A DNA stretch of 64,000 nt from Promethearchaeota archaeon (GTDB taxonomy: Archaea; Asgardarchaeota; Lokiarchaeia; Sigyniarchaeales; SOKP01), in contig JABCSY010000005.1 in assembly GCA_018238625.1 (NCBI GenBank), positions 16,746-80,745 of the forward strand, written 5' to 3'. The notes beneath the pieces are model-generated. The model made no database searches. It worked only from the letters and a program-made list of their open reading frames with translations, and was not told the origin of the DNA. The position numbers and the translations under genes are program-made. Below, piece after piece: positions 41,255-51,878 of the stretch; position 1 is the first letter of the stretch, and each line of letters begins with the position of its first letter.

Positions 41255-41524
41255 TTATAGCTTTCTCAACTTTTTAATTTTTTCTTTATTGATTCGTCTT
41301 ATATCCTTCTTTAACTTTAAAATGGAAGCATTCAACTCCATTCTTTTTACCTTTAATGAAGAAATGTTTGAGTTATAAATTTTTTTTGATTCATGTTTTA
41401 TTCGTTGTTCGATTTGGTTTAATTCCTTATGCTTTGCTGCTAGTTTTGACTCTAATCCTTTTAACTTTTTATGGTATTCAGCCTGAATTTTATTAACCAA
41501 ATTGGATTTTGAGGAATCAGTCAT
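41255..41524 (-). CDS. 89-aa coiled-coil protein (paralogue of 31049-31318)
   Basis: collinear with first copy: LESKLAAKHKEL, IKHESKK, LNASILKLKKDI. Confidence 0.7.
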   Translation of the reverse strand: MTDSSKSNLVNKIQAEYHKKLKGLESKLAAKHKELNQIEQRIKHESKKIYNSNISSLKVKRMELNASILKLKKDIRRINKEKIKKLRKL

Positions 41525-41965
41525 AATGCAAACCGAATTTCAATTTAACTTTAGTAAAAGATTTTCATAAATTAATTTAGGATTATTATAAATATAGAAT
41601 TTTCTAAATATAGTATTTTCTAAATATAGAATTTTCTTTAAAAGGTTGGAAATTGATGTGAAGTAATGTAATCAGGTTTGGTTGACATCTTAATTAATTT
41701 CTATCGTCTAATCTATAATATTAATCCAATATTAAGTGTGTGGAGATGATTAGCGCTAGATTAGGTGATGCTAATATCTCTTCAAAATGAAAAGAACCAC
41801 TATAAGATCCTTTTTCTACATAAGTAAAAGGGCACAAAAAATGGAGAAGCTCTGAATTGGAGCTAAGAATAGCTAATGTGGGAGAAAAAATTGATCAATT
41901 TTATTCTAAAAAAAGTCAAAATTAGGAGAAATCTGCTTGGTTTTTTATCTTAAAAAATAATAAAT

Positions 41966-42445
41966 TTACTTCTTTTCTTTAATTAAATCATCTCCTAAGA
42001 ACTTATGAACGAATTCAAGAGCACTTTTGTTATCCTCCCAGGTGAGTAAATCCATAGCTTCTTCGTATTTACACCATTTCCAACGGTCGTGTTCAATAAG
42101 ATCAATTTGAGGTGGACCTGGTTCATTTAGCTTAGCAATAAAAAGATATTCAGGGATTTCTTTAGTGTCCTCCGGATAGATGTCTTTCCATTTATCTTGC
42201 ATTGGGATTATGTAAGATATGTCTGTTTTAATTAGTGTAAAAGATTTATAGCCCGTTTCTTCGAATAACTCTCTTTTGGCGCCTTCAGAGATAGTTTCGT
42301 TACCTTCAGGGGCTCCAGTAACTCCTTGCCAAACGCCCCCTCGGCTTATTAATCTTTTTAGCATTAAATACTCCCAACCATTGGGGGTTTTTCTAACGGG
42401 ATAGACTAACACCTGTATAGGAATTCTCATTTTTTTCACTAACAC
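41966..42445 (-). CDS. NUDIX hydrolase
   Basis: GAPEGNETISEGAKRELFEETGY Nudix box. Confidence 0.93.
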   Translation of the reverse strand: MLVKKMRIPIQVLVYPVRKTPNGWEYLMLKRLISRGGVWQGVTGAPEGNETISEGAKRELFEETGYKSFTLIKTDISYIIPMQDKWKDIYPEDTKEIPEYLFIAKLNEPGPPQIDLIEHDRWKWCKYEEAMDLLTWEDNKSALEFVHKFLGDDLIKEKK

Positions 42446-42459
42446 TTATATTATTATTT

Positions 42460-43455
42460 TTATACTCGAGCTGTTTTACGATTTACCAAAATAATTCCTA
42501 CTATAACTAATAATAAAGCAAATGGATAAACAAAAACATCGAACTGTTCTTGTAAAAATAAAGCAGAAAATAATACTCCAAATAAGGGAACCAACGCTTG
42601 AAATATTGCCGCTCTACTAGCATTTAAACGTTTAACACCTTCTAAGTAGAATGTGTACGCTACGATCGTAGAAAGAAATGCGAGATACGAGATACCAATC
42701 CACACTCGAGGGGGAATGGTTAAGTAAGTTGCTGGAATTATGAATTCTGGATTAATAATTAATGCTATAGGAGTAGTTATCAAAAATCCAAATAAAGAAA
42801 TCCAAGTCATGATCCAGATAGAGCTTGGTTGATAGGATTCAGCGTTTTCGCGAGTTTTATTTAGGAAAAATCGAGAAATTACCGTATAAATTGCGTAAGC
42901 CAATGCTGCTAATAGTATCATAATATCCCCAAGAATTCGATTCTCAACATTTACATTCGGAGAAAACCCCACAACAATGGTTACTGCTGTGAATGCTAAT
43001 AACGAGCCAAACATCTTTCGCCACGCAAATCGCTCAGTTTTTAAGAAAGAACTTGAAAGAATAACCACCCAAACTGCGTTTGTTGCGATCATAATACTCG
43101 CATCACTAGCACTGGTAAGTAACTCCCCTGTTAAATAACCCGCTTGATAGATTGTCACTGATAATAATCCCATTATAGCTAAAATCTTCCAGTGCTCTTT
43201 AGCGAACTTCCAATTTAAAGTTCCTTCCTTAAATCTAAGAATAAGAAAAAAACATATGACAGCTAGGAAATATCGAATCACTGCAATCATAAAGGGAGGG
43301 ATAGTCGCTCCTCCAACTTCTTCTGAGACTAACCATCTCCCTAATGGCCACGAGCCCCCCCAAATAATAGAAGTTACGATCATTAATATATATGCAACGA
43401 TTTCCTGCTTTCTATTAGCATCGGGGGTCGAATCCACCTTTTTTTCACTCCTCAA
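42460..43455 (-). CDS. EamA/DMT-family transporter
   Basis: 10 TM pattern; IWGGSWPLGRWL, ALVPLFGVLFSALFLQE. Confidence 0.9.
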   Translation of the reverse strand: MRSEKKVDSTPDANRKQEIVAYILMIVTSIIWGGSWPLGRWLVSEEVGGATIPPFMIAVIRYFLAVICFFLILRFKEGTLNWKFAKEHWKILAIMGLLSVTIYQAGYLTGELLTSASDASIMIATNAVWVVILSSSFLKTERFAWRKMFGSLLAFTAVTIVVGFSPNVNVENRILGDIMILLAALAYAIYTVISRFFLNKTRENAESYQPSSIWIMTWISLFGFLITTPIALIINPEFIIPATYLTIPPRVWIGISYLAFLSTIVAYTFYLEGVKRLNASRAAIFQALVPLFGVLFSALFLQEQFDVFVYPFALLLVIVGIILVNRKTARV

Positions 43456-43539
43456 TGTGATAGTTTATAACTATAATTATGATAAAATAAAGTTTTAGTT
43501 AAATTGAAATTAAAAGAAAGCATCCTAAAATAGATAATT

Positions 43540-44286
43540 ATGGTTGCTAAAATTGTAGACGATTTTTACATCAGAAAGAAATCGAAATTCATGAGAAGTT
43601 TTAACGAACGTTTAGCCGTAGTAAATGAAGAACTTCGCAAGAAATTTGATGACAAGAAGTCTGAAGAACTTATGAGTCAAATGAAAGCGGAATTCGAGAA
43701 AATTTTACCGGATATTCCCTATATTGGTGGGCAAAAAAACCCTACTACTTTAGTACTCGTTAAATGCGTGTCTGATCTCGCAATATTTCGCATATTAGAG
43801 AAAATAGGATTTTCGTTCAAAGAAATAGGGGAGTTTCATTACAATTATGTAATGGCGGCCCTTAAACTTAGAAAAGAAGCTTTAGAAAAGGCGGGTAGAG
43901 ATCCATCGCAATACCCTTTCGATCCCGTATACATGGATTACCAAAAAAAATTAACTGAAGAAACCCAAATGAAGCTCTATCCAGACGATTGGGTAATGGA
44001 TTTCATAGAGAGAGAGGGAGATTCTTTTGAATGGGGTTGGGACATTACGGAGTGTGGAGTACAAAAAGCATTCAAAAAGCTGGGTGATGAGAAATACCTT
44101 CCATTCATTTGTTTAGGAGACCACTATGAAGCTGAAGGTTTAGGATTTGGCTTTTCTCGTACTCAAGCTCTTGGATTTGGTGCTCCGTTCTGTACGCATA
44201 GGTTTGTAAAAAATTACAAAACGCCTAGTGCTTGGCCACCTTATGATTTGGAAGAATTTGATTCTAAATATTTTCAAGAAAAATAA
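43540..44286 (+). CDS. L-2-amino-thiazoline-4-carboxylic acid hydrolase family protein
   Basis: WDITECGVQKAFKKLGDEKYLPFICLGDHYEAEGLGFGFSRTQALGFGAPFCTHRF. Confidence 0.75.
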   Translation: MVAKIVDDFYIRKKSKFMRSFNERLAVVNEELRKKFDDKKSEELMSQMKAEFEKILPDIPYIGGQKNPTTLVLVKCVSDLAIFRILEKIGFSFKEIGEFHYNYVMAALKLRKEALEKAGRDPSQYPFDPVYMDYQKKLTEETQMKLYPDDWVMDFIEREGDSFEWGWDITECGVQKAFKKLGDEKYLPFICLGDHYEAEGLGFGFSRTQALGFGAPFCTHRFVKNYKTPSAWPPYDLEEFDSKYFQEK

Positions 44287-44308
44287 TAACAATTTCTTTT
44301 TTTAACGA

Positions 44309-44330
44309 TCGTGAAAGTGTGCTTTCACGA
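44309..44330. repeat. perfect 9-bp inverted repeat TCGTGAAAG-TGTG-CTTTCACGA
   Basis: read directly; 22 nt after the upstream stop codon. Confidence 0.7.
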
Positions 44331-44720
44331 ACTGTTGTTGTAGAAACTTCTATTGATAATTTAAAGCAACATTAGAAAATTAATCAAAATGTAAACTTTA
44401 ATTAAATATTGTCATAAATAAATGAAATGCTTTTTTAGATTAATCTAAATCTTTTTTATTATACTTAGAAATTTCATAAGAAAGTTCCGACAAAAAACTA
44501 ACTATGTTATTTAGGCGTTTTAAGTGTTAAATTAATTGTTCTATTGTTATATTTACAGAGTTCAGTAATCCGACTTATTTTTAATTTTTGTGTGTAAAAT
44601 CTTTTCCCATTTGTCGTAGGACATTTTAGAAAACCCGCAGAGATCCTTAACTTTTTAAATAAGTTCTATAACTATTACTGTAGTTTAAAATTTTTTGTAA
44701 AATTTCAATCGAGGAGACGC

Positions 44721-44972
44721 ATGTTTCTAAATTTTAACGTTGAAAGGGTTCAAATTGAGGAATTCAAACACCAACTACAGTGGTTTGAAAACGAATTTGA
44801 CGAAATATTTCAAAACAATTCTGTTAAACTCACTGAATACGAGAAAAATTTAGCTAATGCGCTGTTGAATAAGTTATCCGAGTCAATTAATCAATGTAAG
44901 GACGAAAAGCTTCTCTACGATTTAGTTTCGACCCTCAATTCTATCGAAAAAAAGCACCCTGAGTTGTTTTAG
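44721..44972 (+). CDS. hypothetical 83-aa helical protein
   Basis: coding-like composition with upstream purine-rich RBS (gaggag). Confidence 0.5.
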   Translation: MFLNFNVERVQIEEFKHQLQWFENEFDEIFQNNSVKLTEYEKNLANALLNKLSESINQCKDEKLLYDLVSTLNSIEKKHPELF

Positions 44973-45120
44973 GCTTTTTTTTGCTTATTATCTAATTTTG
45001 TATAAGTATTATTTCGCTATATATTTTTGATTTGTAAAAATTTGGTCCTTATTGTTTTTTATTTATTTACGTAAATGTTATTGTAACCAAAAAAATAAAT
45101 TTTGGTCAAAGTGAAATCTA

Positions 45121-48100
45121 ATGAAAAAAATGAAAAAAAGATTAAATTTAATTTTTTTAATAACTATAATTGCTGGAAGTTCGATTACTTTTTTGAGTTT
45201 AATCAATAACCCTATTTTTGACATTGAAAAAGATTCAGAAGTTAATCAAGAAAAGGAGAAAAATGAGGATGTCTTTAATCCAGAAACATCTACACCTGAT
45301 TGGGGTTCTATTGATAAACCTCAACCATTAGTAGCTGGCACTCAAGATAACACATGGGATGAAACTAATCTAAGGAATAACGATAGTCTAGTGGACTCTA
45401 CAAATTTTGCTCAAGGTAGTAGCTATTCTCTTCTTAGAGATACTTGTAACCCTTGTACGGTTCCCAGTTATACTGGAGAATATGGAAGCACCCCTGACGG
45501 ACTATGGTGGTTTACGGACGCATATAAAGACGACGATGGAGATTACCTTTTCCTTAGAGCTACCAGGGGGATTTTTTTTAATGAAAATGAATACCCTGGA
45601 TGGATACATATGACATGGGGCGAATATGCACCTATACCTGAGGAAATATGTCCTCATATATATTCTATATCAATTGATTATGAAGTGTGGGTAGACTCCT
45701 CTCCAGGAATCTTAGATGAGTCAACTGACCTTAATCTTTGGGTATGGGCTGATCGTTACAGCCCATTGCTCTTGATCCATCAAATATATACAATAGAAGC
45801 AACACCAGCTCATAGGAATCATTATGAAGATACTTGGACTATTACTTCCGGACCAGTCTTTGATTGGGTTAAAGGTGGTGGCTTTATAAAGCATGTTAGT
45901 GTACAAATGTATTGCAATGAAGAAATTGGAACTTATACTTGGCTTAATGTTGACTATATTAAAATCAATTATAATTACTATAAATTTGACGTTGATTTTG
46001 AATATGTGCTAGATTACGGAACTACTGATTTAGATTTTGTAACAGAATTTGAATTACAAATTGATATGGAGGAAACAGTCCCATTTGCAACTGCCTATCT
46101 GTTTGATTATGGTTTGTCTGCATATATAGAAGTTGGATTTGTTCAATCTATAGGATTAAATACAATTCTAATCAATACAGATGCAGATCACTATTTTGAC
46201 AGTTCTGGTGAGATGAAATTAAAAATAGCTAGATATGACTATCATGATGAGTGGCCGTCTTCGGGTTATCAAATCAAGGTTGATATGGTAAAGGTCAATA
46301 TACTACCTCCAGATCCCCCGCCGAATGTAGAAGTCGATCAAGGGATACACCATATTTACTTAACATGGGATACACCCGAAGATTACGGTGTTCCAATCAC
46401 GCATTATACTGTTTATAGGGGCTTAGTTGAAGGGGGTGTTAAAGACTTTCTTGGAACAACAACTACAAATTATTATAATGATACTACAGCTACAATTAAT
46501 GTTAGATATTATTACGTTATTAGCGCCACTAACATTGTTGAAGAAGGCGCAAATAGTTCAGAAGTGTCAGGTAAGGCTTATGATCAACCATTCATAGAAT
46601 TTTTAGACCCAATAGACGGTGATACAATTATATTTCCTTATAATAAAACTGATCAGTTTGCGCATTGGGTAATGTTCGATTTTAAATATGATTGGGTTGA
46701 ACTTGATGACGCGGAACTAGTTATAGGTGTAATTAATCATGGAAGTGTGTGGGATAAAAATCGCACATTGATTTTTCCATACCAAGATGGTCCTGTTACA
46801 GTAACTTTAAACGGTTACAATAATAGTATTTTAGTAGCATCCCATATAATTAGTCTTACATTTGTAAGAATAGAATTTGAAATAGAAGAGATGCTTGATT
46901 TTGGAACAGAAATACATGGTGATAAGCTTTATTTGATTCTTCATGACCCACACGGAGATCAAAGTTATTCTGGTTTTACTGAAACTTCTACATTATCTAT
47001 AGGTTTTGGTTATAAAATTACAAACGAAATAGCTGGCCACATAGCTATAGGTGCAGAATTCGATCTTTTTGGTGTAGAGCTTGGAGCATCTATAGAAACT
47101 ACCACTACAGAAACTGAAGAAGAGGGCTTTGATTTTCGATTAGAAATGACAGAGACTACATCCATTACATCCAATAAATTAGGCGATAATCCTGATTATA
47201 TCGGACCTGGTTATGGAGATATATATTGGGGTGAGTCGTGGATCTATAAATGGGTGCTTAATGCAACTTACAGAGAATATTCAAATAATACAGAAGTTTA
47301 TGAAGAACCAAGATTACTATATGGAATTCTTCGCGGTGTAGAAACGCTCGCAAGTGATGTCGATGCTCCACAAGAGTGGAGAGATCAGAATCCGATTCAT
47401 AATGATTGGGTAGATGTCTCATGGGGATCTCCGTTATATTGTACTGGAGGTAGTGAAAAAACAGCACTCTTTGAAGTTTCAGGTACTCTAACAAGAACAC
47501 ACTCGTTTACTGTAACAGTAGAAGCAGCAGCAGCAGCGAGTATCGGTATTGCTAATTTTGGCCTTGAAGGTTCAATAGAAATAACAGAAGCTACGAAATC
47601 CTACTCTGAAGTATCTTTAGGTCATAGTTCTGCTACTAGTTATCGAGTTTTTGACAATGAAAATACAGATAGAATTGTTCAAGGGGTAGGAATTGATAAT
47701 CGCTTTGGTACTTATATCTTCAACTCATCTTCGTTATTTTGTGAAACTTCCCAACCACTTGAACATAATACATTTGATTACATTCCTCCTGAAATTAGGT
47801 TCCCATACATCGATTATGATTCCAATAACGATTTCCAAGGACCCTGTTCTGATGATTCGCCTATAATTACAGTCGATTTATTTGATGAAGGTGGAATCCG
47901 AGAGGCTTTGATTAAATATTCTATTGATAATGGTAGTGGTTGGGATTTTGTCTATCTTATTGAAGACATTAATTTTGCAGGGACTTGGTCAGCGGCACTT
48001 CCAGTTCAAGAAGTAGACACTGAAGTACAATGGTATGTAATATGTTGGGATAACCAGGGTGCAAATTCTACTAAGAAGAATGGCACAGGAGAACCGTTTA

Positions 48101-48243
48101 AGTATACAGTAGTTAGTAAAGTACTAACACCCCCACCCGAAATTCCGGGATATCCATTAATGCCGATCGCTTACTTTAGTATTATCGCATTAATCTCAAT
48201 TATAATAGTCTTCCAAAAAAAACGACGTAAGTACTACCAATAA
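45121..48243 (+). CDS. large surface protein with fibronectin-III-like segment and IPGY C-terminal anchor
   Basis: signal peptide, PPPNVEVDQGIHHIYLTWDTP (FN3-like), C-terminal PEIPGYPLMPIAYFSIIALISIIIVFQKKRRK. Confidence 0.82.
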   Translation: MKKMKKRLNLIFLITIIAGSSITFLSLINNPIFDIEKDSEVNQEKEKNEDVFNPETSTPDWGSIDKPQPLVAGTQDNTWDETNLRNNDSLVDSTNFAQGSSYSLLRDTCNPCTVPSYTGEYGSTPDGLWWFTDAYKDDDGDYLFLRATRGIFFNENEYPGWIHMTWGEYAPIPEEICPHIYSISIDYEVWVDSSPGILDESTDLNLWVWADRYSPLLLIHQIYTIEATPAHRNHYEDTWTITSGPVFDWVKGGGFIKHVSVQMYCNEEIGTYTWLNVDYIKINYNYYKFDVDFEYVLDYGTTDLDFVTEFELQIDMEETVPFATAYLFDYGLSAYIEVGFVQSIGLNTILINTDADHYFDSSGEMKLKIARYDYHDEWPSSGYQIKVDMVKVNILPPDPPPNVEVDQGIHHIYLTWDTPEDYGVPITHYTVYRGLVEGGVKDFLGTTTTNYYNDTTATINVRYYYVISATNIVEEGANSSEVSGKAYDQPFIEFLDPIDGDTIIFPYNKTDQFAHWVMFDFKYDWVELDDAELVIGVINHGSVWDKNRTLIFPYQDGPVTVTLNGYNNSILVASHIISLTFVRIEFEIEEMLDFGTEIHGDKLYLILHDPHGDQSYSGFTETSTLSIGFGYKITNEIAGHIAIGAEFDLFGVELGASIETTTTETEEEGFDFRLEMTETTSITSNKLGDNPDYIGPGYGDIYWGESWIYKWVLNATYREYSNNTEVYEEPRLLYGILRGVETLASDVDAPQEWRDQNPIHNDWVDVSWGSPLYCTGGSEKTALFEVSGTLTRTHSFTVTVEAAAAASIGIANFGLEGSIEITEATKSYSEVSLGHSSATSYRVFDNENTDRIVQGVGIDNRFGTYIFNSSSLFCETSQPLEHNTFDYIPPEIRFPYIDYDSNNDFQGPCSDDSPIITVDLFDEGGIREALIKYSIDNGSGWDFVYLIEDINFAGTWSAALPVQEVDTEVQWYVICWDNQGANSTKKNGTGEPFKYTVVSKVLTPPPEIPGYPLMPIAYFSIIALISIIIVFQKKRRKYYQ

Positions 48244-48530
48244 AATTTAATTCTATTTAAAAATCTTTTTTTTTTATTTATTGTCTAGCTGTTAAATAAA
48301 TATTTATATTAATTAAAACAAGAGTAATTATATCTTTAGGTTTAAGACAATTTAGACTTTGTAGAACTTTGCTATCAACTTTCGGTTGTGTTATTGATAG
48401 AATTTCATTTAAATTGTTAAAAATTAATGAAGTATTACTTGAATGGTATTCTTTTTTTTTTATATAGAGTTGATATTAATATTAATAAATGAGCTAGTGT
48501 AATTTATAATTAGGAACAAAATATAACGCA

Positions 48531-48932
48531 GTGATCTTCATGGAATTAGACGAAATTAAAAACAAAGAGATTATCGAAAGCATAAATAAACACTTAACTA
48601 TGCGAGATAACGACAAAGCTCTGGTCATCGTAAACGATTTATTGGATAAGGACCCTTCCAACGAGCAAGCTTGGCTCTATTTAGGGATTGTCAACCGCCG
48701 TCTGGGTAAGTTGGGCGATGCGATTAAGTGTTTTGAAACTGCTGTAGATCTAAACTCTACTTTAATAGAAGCTTGGGGGCTACTAACTGTTACATATATT
48801 GATATGGGAGATGTGAAATTAGCGGAAGACATCATGGAAAAAGCAGTAGAATTTAACCCTCTTGACGAGAAAATTCAATTTTATTCCGACAATTTAATTC
48901 GCGTTTATGAAAAATTTGGACCCTTTTTCTAA
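48531..48932 (+). CDS. TPR-repeat protein
   Basis: EQAWLYLGIVNRRLGKLGDAIKCFETAVDLNSTLIEAW. Confidence 0.85.
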   Translation: MIFMELDEIKNKEIIESINKHLTMRDNDKALVIVNDLLDKDPSNEQAWLYLGIVNRRLGKLGDAIKCFETAVDLNSTLIEAWGLLTVTYIDMGDVKLAEDIMEKAVEFNPLDEKIQFYSDNLIRVYEKFGPFF

Positions 48933-48936
48933 GAAA

Positions 48937-49227
48937 ATGACATTTAAGGGAAAAACAACGATTGAAGGAAGAATCGTTGAAGTTAGGGGGGGCGAGAAGC
49001 GCATTTCTCGAGCCTACACTTATGGATATATGTCATTAACCGTTCGTGTCGATATATACATGTATTCCGTGTTAGTTAGTGCCTCAAAAATAAATTCCTA
49101 CGGATTTTTACCCCGCGTCGGTCATTATATTCGAGCGGAAGGGATCCGGTCGCCTTCTCAAGACGGTTACCACGATTACTCAATGAGCCATCTCTCGTCA
49201 CTTGAGCACATCGAACCTCCAAAGTAA
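48937..49227 (+). CDS. small hypothetical beta-rich protein
   Basis: coding-like; Met at 48937 preferred over overlapping 48907. Confidence 0.5.
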   Translation: MTFKGKTTIEGRIVEVRGGEKRISRAYTYGYMSLTVRVDIYMYSVLVSASKINSYGFLPRVGHYIRAEGIRSPSQDGYHDYSMSHLSSLEHIEPPK

Positions 49228-49246
49228 TGTTTATACTATCTAAAAA

Positions 49247-49591
49247 TCAAGTTGTTACTTTTAAAACTTTTTTGCCGTTAGAATTAGCTAATTCCAACGT
49301 TTCTATCTGGTTGAAATTAGATTTGAAATAAGTCTTTTTTGTTTCTGAACCCAACAACGATGGACTATGTACTTTCATGCGTTTTTTGATGAAAAAATAT
49401 TTATCTATATAAGAGCCTATTGCCCAAATAATAATAATTCGCTGTTTTCTATTTTGAACTTGAAGACTCCACTTATTTTTGCATCTCGGAGAACAAAATC
49501 GATGTGTCTTAGTTTTTTGTGCTATATTCACGTGCTCTACTTTTTTTTTTTCAGAGTTGAATGATTCACCACAATACTTACATATCATCAT
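49247..49591 (-). CDS. small zinc-binding protein (TRASH/FCS-like)
   Basis: CKYCGESF...HRFCSPRCKNKW. Confidence 0.55.
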   Translation of the reverse strand: MMICKYCGESFNSEKKKVEHVNIAQKTKTHRFCSPRCKNKWSLQVQNRKQRIIIIWAIGSYIDKYFFIKKRMKVHSPSLLGSETKKTYFKSNFNQIETLELANSNGKKVLKVTT

Positions 49592-49742
49592 AATACGAAG
49601 AAAATCCGTTATTGAGGGTGCTTTTGTTTTAATTATTTAATAAAATAGAGATATTTAAAAGAAAAAACACAATATTCCGTTTCTAAATAATAGTTTTTAG
49701 TTCTTTGTATTAAATTGATTCGAATAATTGCAGAAAGGATCT

Positions 49743-51113
49743 TTATGCGTTTATTTCAGTTATTTCTTTTTCAATTTCATTATATTTTTCTCTATTAAGA
49801 GGGATCTTTCTAATCAAAACCATGCTAATTCCAATAAAAACTAACGCAATCAAGGAAATCCCGATTTTATTAAAAAAATAGTATTCTTGAAATCCATAGG
49901 GTCCGGAAATGGTGATGAAAAGCATCGAGAAAACGGTAGCAAATTGGCCCAAAAAGATCCCAATAAAACCCGAAATTAAATTAAACATATAATTAAAACC
50001 AAAGTGGGTTGCTTCACACCTTTTGCCAGTATTTAAAAAATAATGGTCGATAATAATAGCTAGAAATAACAATTTAACAAAACTTAACCCAGATAAGCTT
50101 AAATTAATTAAAAACGTAAGAATATATGCAGAAACAAGATCAGACAAAAATAGTAGAGCAAGGGTAAATATTAGAAGAGCTAACAGCAGGATTCTGAGGA
50201 GTTTCTTAATTCCAATTGATAGAGATAATTTTCTCCAGTAAAGAAGAAAAGCAATGATAGCTACGCTGGGGATGATATTCATAAAGAATGTATTAATCTC
50301 AATTAAAGAAGGAGTTATATTTTCTAAATTAAATCCCCAAATATATGTTAATCCGACTTCAATTAACGCTTCTGATATTGTAATAAAGAAAAATGCTAAC
50401 AGAAAACAACTGAATAATTTATTATTTGATGATAAGATCTTGTAAGAAACTTGTTCTTTAGATTTTGGTTTCTCTGACAATCGTAAGTATGGTTCATCGA
50501 ATCCATATTTAAATAATATTATCCCCCCAAGAACAATGAGCAAGACAAATATAATACCAAAATACAATTCTTCAAGATTAAAAAATGCTTCAAGGATAAC
50601 TATGATTAACGATCCTAAAGCCGAAAATCCTAACAGTAAACCAATAACCTTAGATCTTGAATTAAGATCCTGAAACATTTCTGGAAAAAGGCTTATGAAA
50701 CCAATATTAAAGATAATGGAACTAAAAATGTAAATACTCTGCATAATACCGAAATATAAAATGTTTAGAAAAATATCAGTAGAACCAAATCTTAAGGGAG
50801 AAAAGTAATATAGAAACGTCATCAAGGACATGCCAACTATACCAACTATCAAGTAAGGCGATCTTCTGGAACCTTGTTTTTTTTTATCGGAAATAGATCC
50901 CAATAAAGGAGTTAGCAACGCTAAAATAAACGAAAACCCTGAAAAAAATGCTGTATACATAATAAGGTCGAAAGAACTTGCTCCAATAAGAAACAAATTA
51001 GTGGTAACAGACTTATAAAGAGTTATGGCCCCGAAGGTGATTAAGAAAGAACTTATAGAATATCCTAAAGAGAATTTATTAAATGAAATTTTAGAAAACA
51101 TGATATTTACCAT
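49743..51113 (-). CDS. MFS transporter
   Basis: 12 TM pattern; GSISDKKKQGSRRSPYL loop. Confidence 0.85.
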   Translation of the reverse strand: MVNIMFSKISFNKFSLGYSISSFLITFGAITLYKSVTTNLFLIGASSFDLIMYTAFFSGFSFILALLTPLLGSISDKKKQGSRRSPYLIVGIVGMSLMTFLYYFSPLRFGSTDIFLNILYFGIMQSIYIFSSIIFNIGFISLFPEMFQDLNSRSKVIGLLLGFSALGSLIIVILEAFFNLEELYFGIIFVLLIVLGGIILFKYGFDEPYLRLSEKPKSKEQVSYKILSSNNKLFSCFLLAFFFITISEALIEVGLTYIWGFNLENITPSLIEINTFFMNIIPSVAIIAFLLYWRKLSLSIGIKKLLRILLLALLIFTLALLFLSDLVSAYILTFLINLSLSGLSFVKLLFLAIIIDHYFLNTGKRCEATHFGFNYMFNLISGFIGIFLGQFATVFSMLFITISGPYGFQEYYFFNKIGISLIALVFIGISMVLIRKIPLNREKYNEIEKEITEINA

Positions 51114-51225
51114 TTGATTTTAATAATATACTCAATTAAGCATATATTTTATATTGATAGAATTGACTATTTAAATGTTATTGAGCGTGGTTTGTTAAAA
51201 AGAGAAATGAATGAAATTACGCAAT

Positions 51226-51486
51226 TCAATCTAATACTCTTACGAATTCGTAATCAACGGTAATTGTACTTTTTGTTTCAATTATTTCTCCAAGTATCAA
51301 CACTTTTTTATCAATAAACTTATGCAATACAGGATCGTTCTCCCATAAGTGGGTTTTTTTCCTCACGAGAATTTCCGACCATCTATTTGCATAATCGTCC
51401 AGCGGTTTGATAAAATAATTAAGCCCTTCAGATAAGGTGCCGACCTGTGCAGTTTTAGAATAAAGAATTCCCGTAATTTCATCCAT
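51226..51486 (-). CDS. hypothetical 86-aa protein
   Basis: coding-like ORF. Confidence 0.45.
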   Translation of the reverse strand: MDEITGILYSKTAQVGTLSEGLNYFIKPLDDYANRWSEILVRKKTHLWENDPVLHKFIDKKVLILGEIIETKSTITVDYEFVRVLD

Positions 51487-51878
51487 CTAATCAAAACACC
51501 TATGTGAGAAATTTAGCAATTACAATGAAAATAAATTGGTGCTTAATAAATTTTTACCCTTCATAGAGTTCAATTAATCCCGATAAATTTTGAGCTATTA
51601 GATAGATAAATTTTTGTTAAATTTTTGTTTAAATATCCTCACTTTATAAGAATAAAAAGCGTTAAGATAAACTAAAATAACAGGAAAAAGTGGTGATAAG
51701 AAATATATTCTTCTGAAGTTGTACAAAAAGTAAAAATTAAAGGTAATAGAAGTTTTGCTATCGATTTAGGACCAAATAACAATAATCGTTCGATAGACGA
51801 TTATTTAACGGCTGGTTGTCTTTCTCCCGATAATTTTGATTCCATGGTTCAAAAGTACGCAAAAAAGAGGTAGTTAGC

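Noticed and set aside
41820-41940. Possible gene remnant HKKWRSSELELRIANVGEKIDQFYSKKSQN
   Set aside because: Only ~30 codons, no start codon and no recognisable family; could be chance.
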